Source of the DNA: Aminobacter sp. J41
Lineage (GTDB): Bacteria > Pseudomonadota > Alphaproteobacteria > Rhizobiales > Rhizobiaceae
Reading direction: 5' to 3'
NCBI RefSeq assembly: GCF_000526635.1
Contig: NZ_JAGL01000025.1
Location: forward strand, 1 to 52,596
Length of the DNA stretch: 52,596 nt
In this document: piece by piece, positions 51,356-52,596 of the stretch
Numbering within the stretch: the stretch's first letter is position 1
Layout: every line of letters starts with the position of its first letter
Made by a program: the position numbers and the translations under genes
The notes under the pieces: model-generated
What the model was told of the DNA's origin: nothing
The model's database searches: none
What the model saw: only the letters and a program-made list of their open reading frames with translations

Positions 51356-52273
51356 TTATCCAGGCAACGCTTGCTCCCGGGATGATCGGAGGTAATTCAC
51401 CCGCAGTTTCAGGAATGGCAGCTCCACAAACCGGTAGCTCAACCAGGCTAGCGGCACGAGGGCGAGGAAGCAGACGATTGACCAGGCGACAGCAACGTAG
51501 AAGCTGTGCATCGCCATGACATGGGTGTGGATGAACTCCGCCATCCAGAAAACGAAGAAGAAGTGAAGCAGGTAGAGAGAGTAGGAGCACTCTCCGACCT
51601 TGGCCACAATGTTTGCCCAGACGTTGTCGTTGGCGAACTCGAAAGTCCGGTCGTAGTAGGCAATCAATGCACCATATGCGGCCCCTTCGATCGTTGGCAT
51701 GATGATCCAGAGAGGGCTGGAGGAGGGGTATGCTCCGAGCTGGAAAAATCCGCCGAGCGAGTCAAACCACCAATAAAATGCCGCGAATGCAACGGCGGTT
51801 AGCACTGCAAGTACATGTCTCCCGCGCATGATGCCGCTGATCTGAAAAAAGATCATTCCGAGGAGAAACTGATCGATCCGGCCGACGATGGTCCAGTACG
51901 CAAGCCATTGGACGGTGCCATCGCTAAAGAAGAGCCACGTACGAAAGGTCATGGAGGGGATGAGGATTGCGACGAGCCACCACGGCGTTCGTCGGCAGGC
52001 AAACAACAGTAGCGGCAGAACTAGGTAGAAGTGGAACTCGACCGTAATCGACCAGCCGCCGTTAGGAAGAACGGGGGCGTAAAGACCAGCCGCTACATGT
52101 TCCAGATAGCCGAGGACACTTCCTCCGTGTGACCAATGCCGGATGCCGACGACTGCGACAACGAGCAGCAGTAGGGGAAGCAAACGCAGCACTCGATTGT
52201 AAAGAAACGGCCCGTACTTGATCTGTCTCCCATCAAGGATCTTGGCAAACAAATATCGATGATGTCCCGAGAG
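51356..52273 (-). pseudogene. Acyltransferase-3 (OafA/OatA-like) gene, 5' end deleted by an IS256-family element
   Basis: The frame encodes the C-terminal about 305 residues of a multi-span membrane acyltransferase. LSG, then FLYNRVLRLLP (the conserved Arg-rich loop), WSITVEFHFYLVLPLLLFAC, and a C-terminal YSLYLLHFFFVFW and FVELPF segment all fit the family. The first 50-60 residues, including the first span with the catalytic His, are missing: homology stops at about 52273, next to the transposon. TTG 52252 offers a start but would not restore them. It would have O-acetylated a cell-surface polymer and is probably inactive. Confidence 0.75.
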
Positions 52274-52318
52274 GTGGTGTAGCTTTTGCGATCGCCGTGC
52301 CTTCCGGACTGTGCCGGA
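52274..52318 (-). mobile_element. Right end of an IS256-family element (approximate)
   Basis: A 45-bp stretch between the transposase stop (52319) and the broken acyltransferase. It should contain the terminal inverted repeat, but the other end is outside the window, so the exact junction cannot be set. Confidence 0.4.
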
Positions 52319-52596
52319 TCAGCTTGCCGCAGCGGGCAGGCTGATGAGCGGATCATCGCTCATTGCGGCGATTGTCTCAAGAGACAGGTATCTGGATCGC
52401 TGGACCGCCCACTCATCATTTTGCTCGAGCAGCAACGCACCGACGAGGCGCACGATGGCATTGTCGTTTGGAAAGATGCCGACGACCTCGGTTCGCCGCT
52501 TGATTTCTCCATTCAGTCGCTCGATCGGATTTGTGCTGTGAAGCTTGGTCCAGTGTTGTTTGGGAAAGGTCATGTAGGCCAGCACATCTTCTTCGG
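52319..52596 (-). CDS. IS256-family transposase, C-terminal end (partial)
   Basis: The frame is open to the right window edge and ends at TGA 52319-52321. The segment STNPIERLNGEIKRRTEVVG, with the catalytic Glu, followed by IFPND and VGALLLEQNDEWAVQRSRYL is the signature C-terminus of IS256-type transposases. The rest of the gene is outside the window. Confidence 0.92.
   Translation of the reverse strand, partial: EEDVLAYMTFPKQHWTKLHSTNPIERLNGEIKRRTEVVGIFPNDNAIVRLVGALLLEQNDEWAVQRSRYLSLETIAAMSDDPLISLPAAAS

Noticed and set aside
1-52596. CRISPR array, prophage or secretion gene cluster
   Set aside because: No regularly spaced repeats, and no capsid, integrase, cas or secretion genes were seen; only the two IS ends and small repeats indicate mobile DNA.

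Overview
The window reads as chromosomal DNA of a high-G+C alphaproteobacterium of the order Hyphomicrobiales, most like the Phyllobacteriaceae/Rhizobiaceae. Pointers are a ChoX-ChoW-ChoV choline importer, a fused trpE(G) anthranilate synthase preceded by a rhizobial trpL leader with three tandem Trp codons, a DUF2333 gene, and intergenic repeats of the kind common in Mesorhizobium-like genomes. Genus assignment is inference; no rRNA is present.

Layout. 1-300: 3' end of an IS481-family element. 346-4938: a MASE1-GGDEF diguanylate cyclase and the choXWV operon (all minus). 5140-12960: thymidine kinase, then a five-gene cassette (coiled-coil protein, unknown protein, AAA+ ATPase, unknown protein, DUF2333 membrane protein) interrupted by a 256-bp MITE-like element. 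13328-19151: formate-tetrahydrofolate ligase, PAP2 phosphatase, trpL attenuator, trpE(G), CDF metal transporter. 19557-26301: a short-chain dehydrogenase and 2-dehydro-3-deoxygalactonokinase (plus) meeting, tail to tail, a minus-strand operon of a polar-amino-acid-type ABC transporter, a small protein and gluconokinase. A LacI-family gene lies upstream, and identical 14-bp palindromes sit before both the regulator and the transporter.

26428-42358 is an aromatic-acid / 2-hydroxy-acid catabolic region. It has a feruloyl-CoA synthase divergent from an enoyl-CoA hydratase plus MarR regulator, and a LysR gene divergent from a benzoylformate decarboxylase fused in frame to an aldehyde dehydrogenase. 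It also has a TRAP transporter with two tandem binding proteins, divergent from an FMN 2-hydroxy-acid oxidase, a second TPP enzyme and an FAD D-2-hydroxy-acid dehydrogenase. Together these could import a 2-hydroxy acid, oxidise either enantiomer to the keto acid, decarboxylate it and oxidise the aldehyde.

42740-52596: LLM flavin oxidoreductase, Omp25/31-like outer membrane protein, TrpX-type ABC transporter, tRNA-Arg(CCG) with tRNA-derived repeats around it, DUF808 membrane protein, hemolysin III-like protein, SleB-type cell-wall hydrolase lipoprotein, and an acyltransferase-3 gene whose 5' end was removed by an IS256-family element running off the right edge.

The least explained item is the AAA+/DUF2333 cassette at 5897-12960. 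The BFD-ALDH fusion, the two-enantiomer operon and the tRNA-Arg duplications are the next most interesting.
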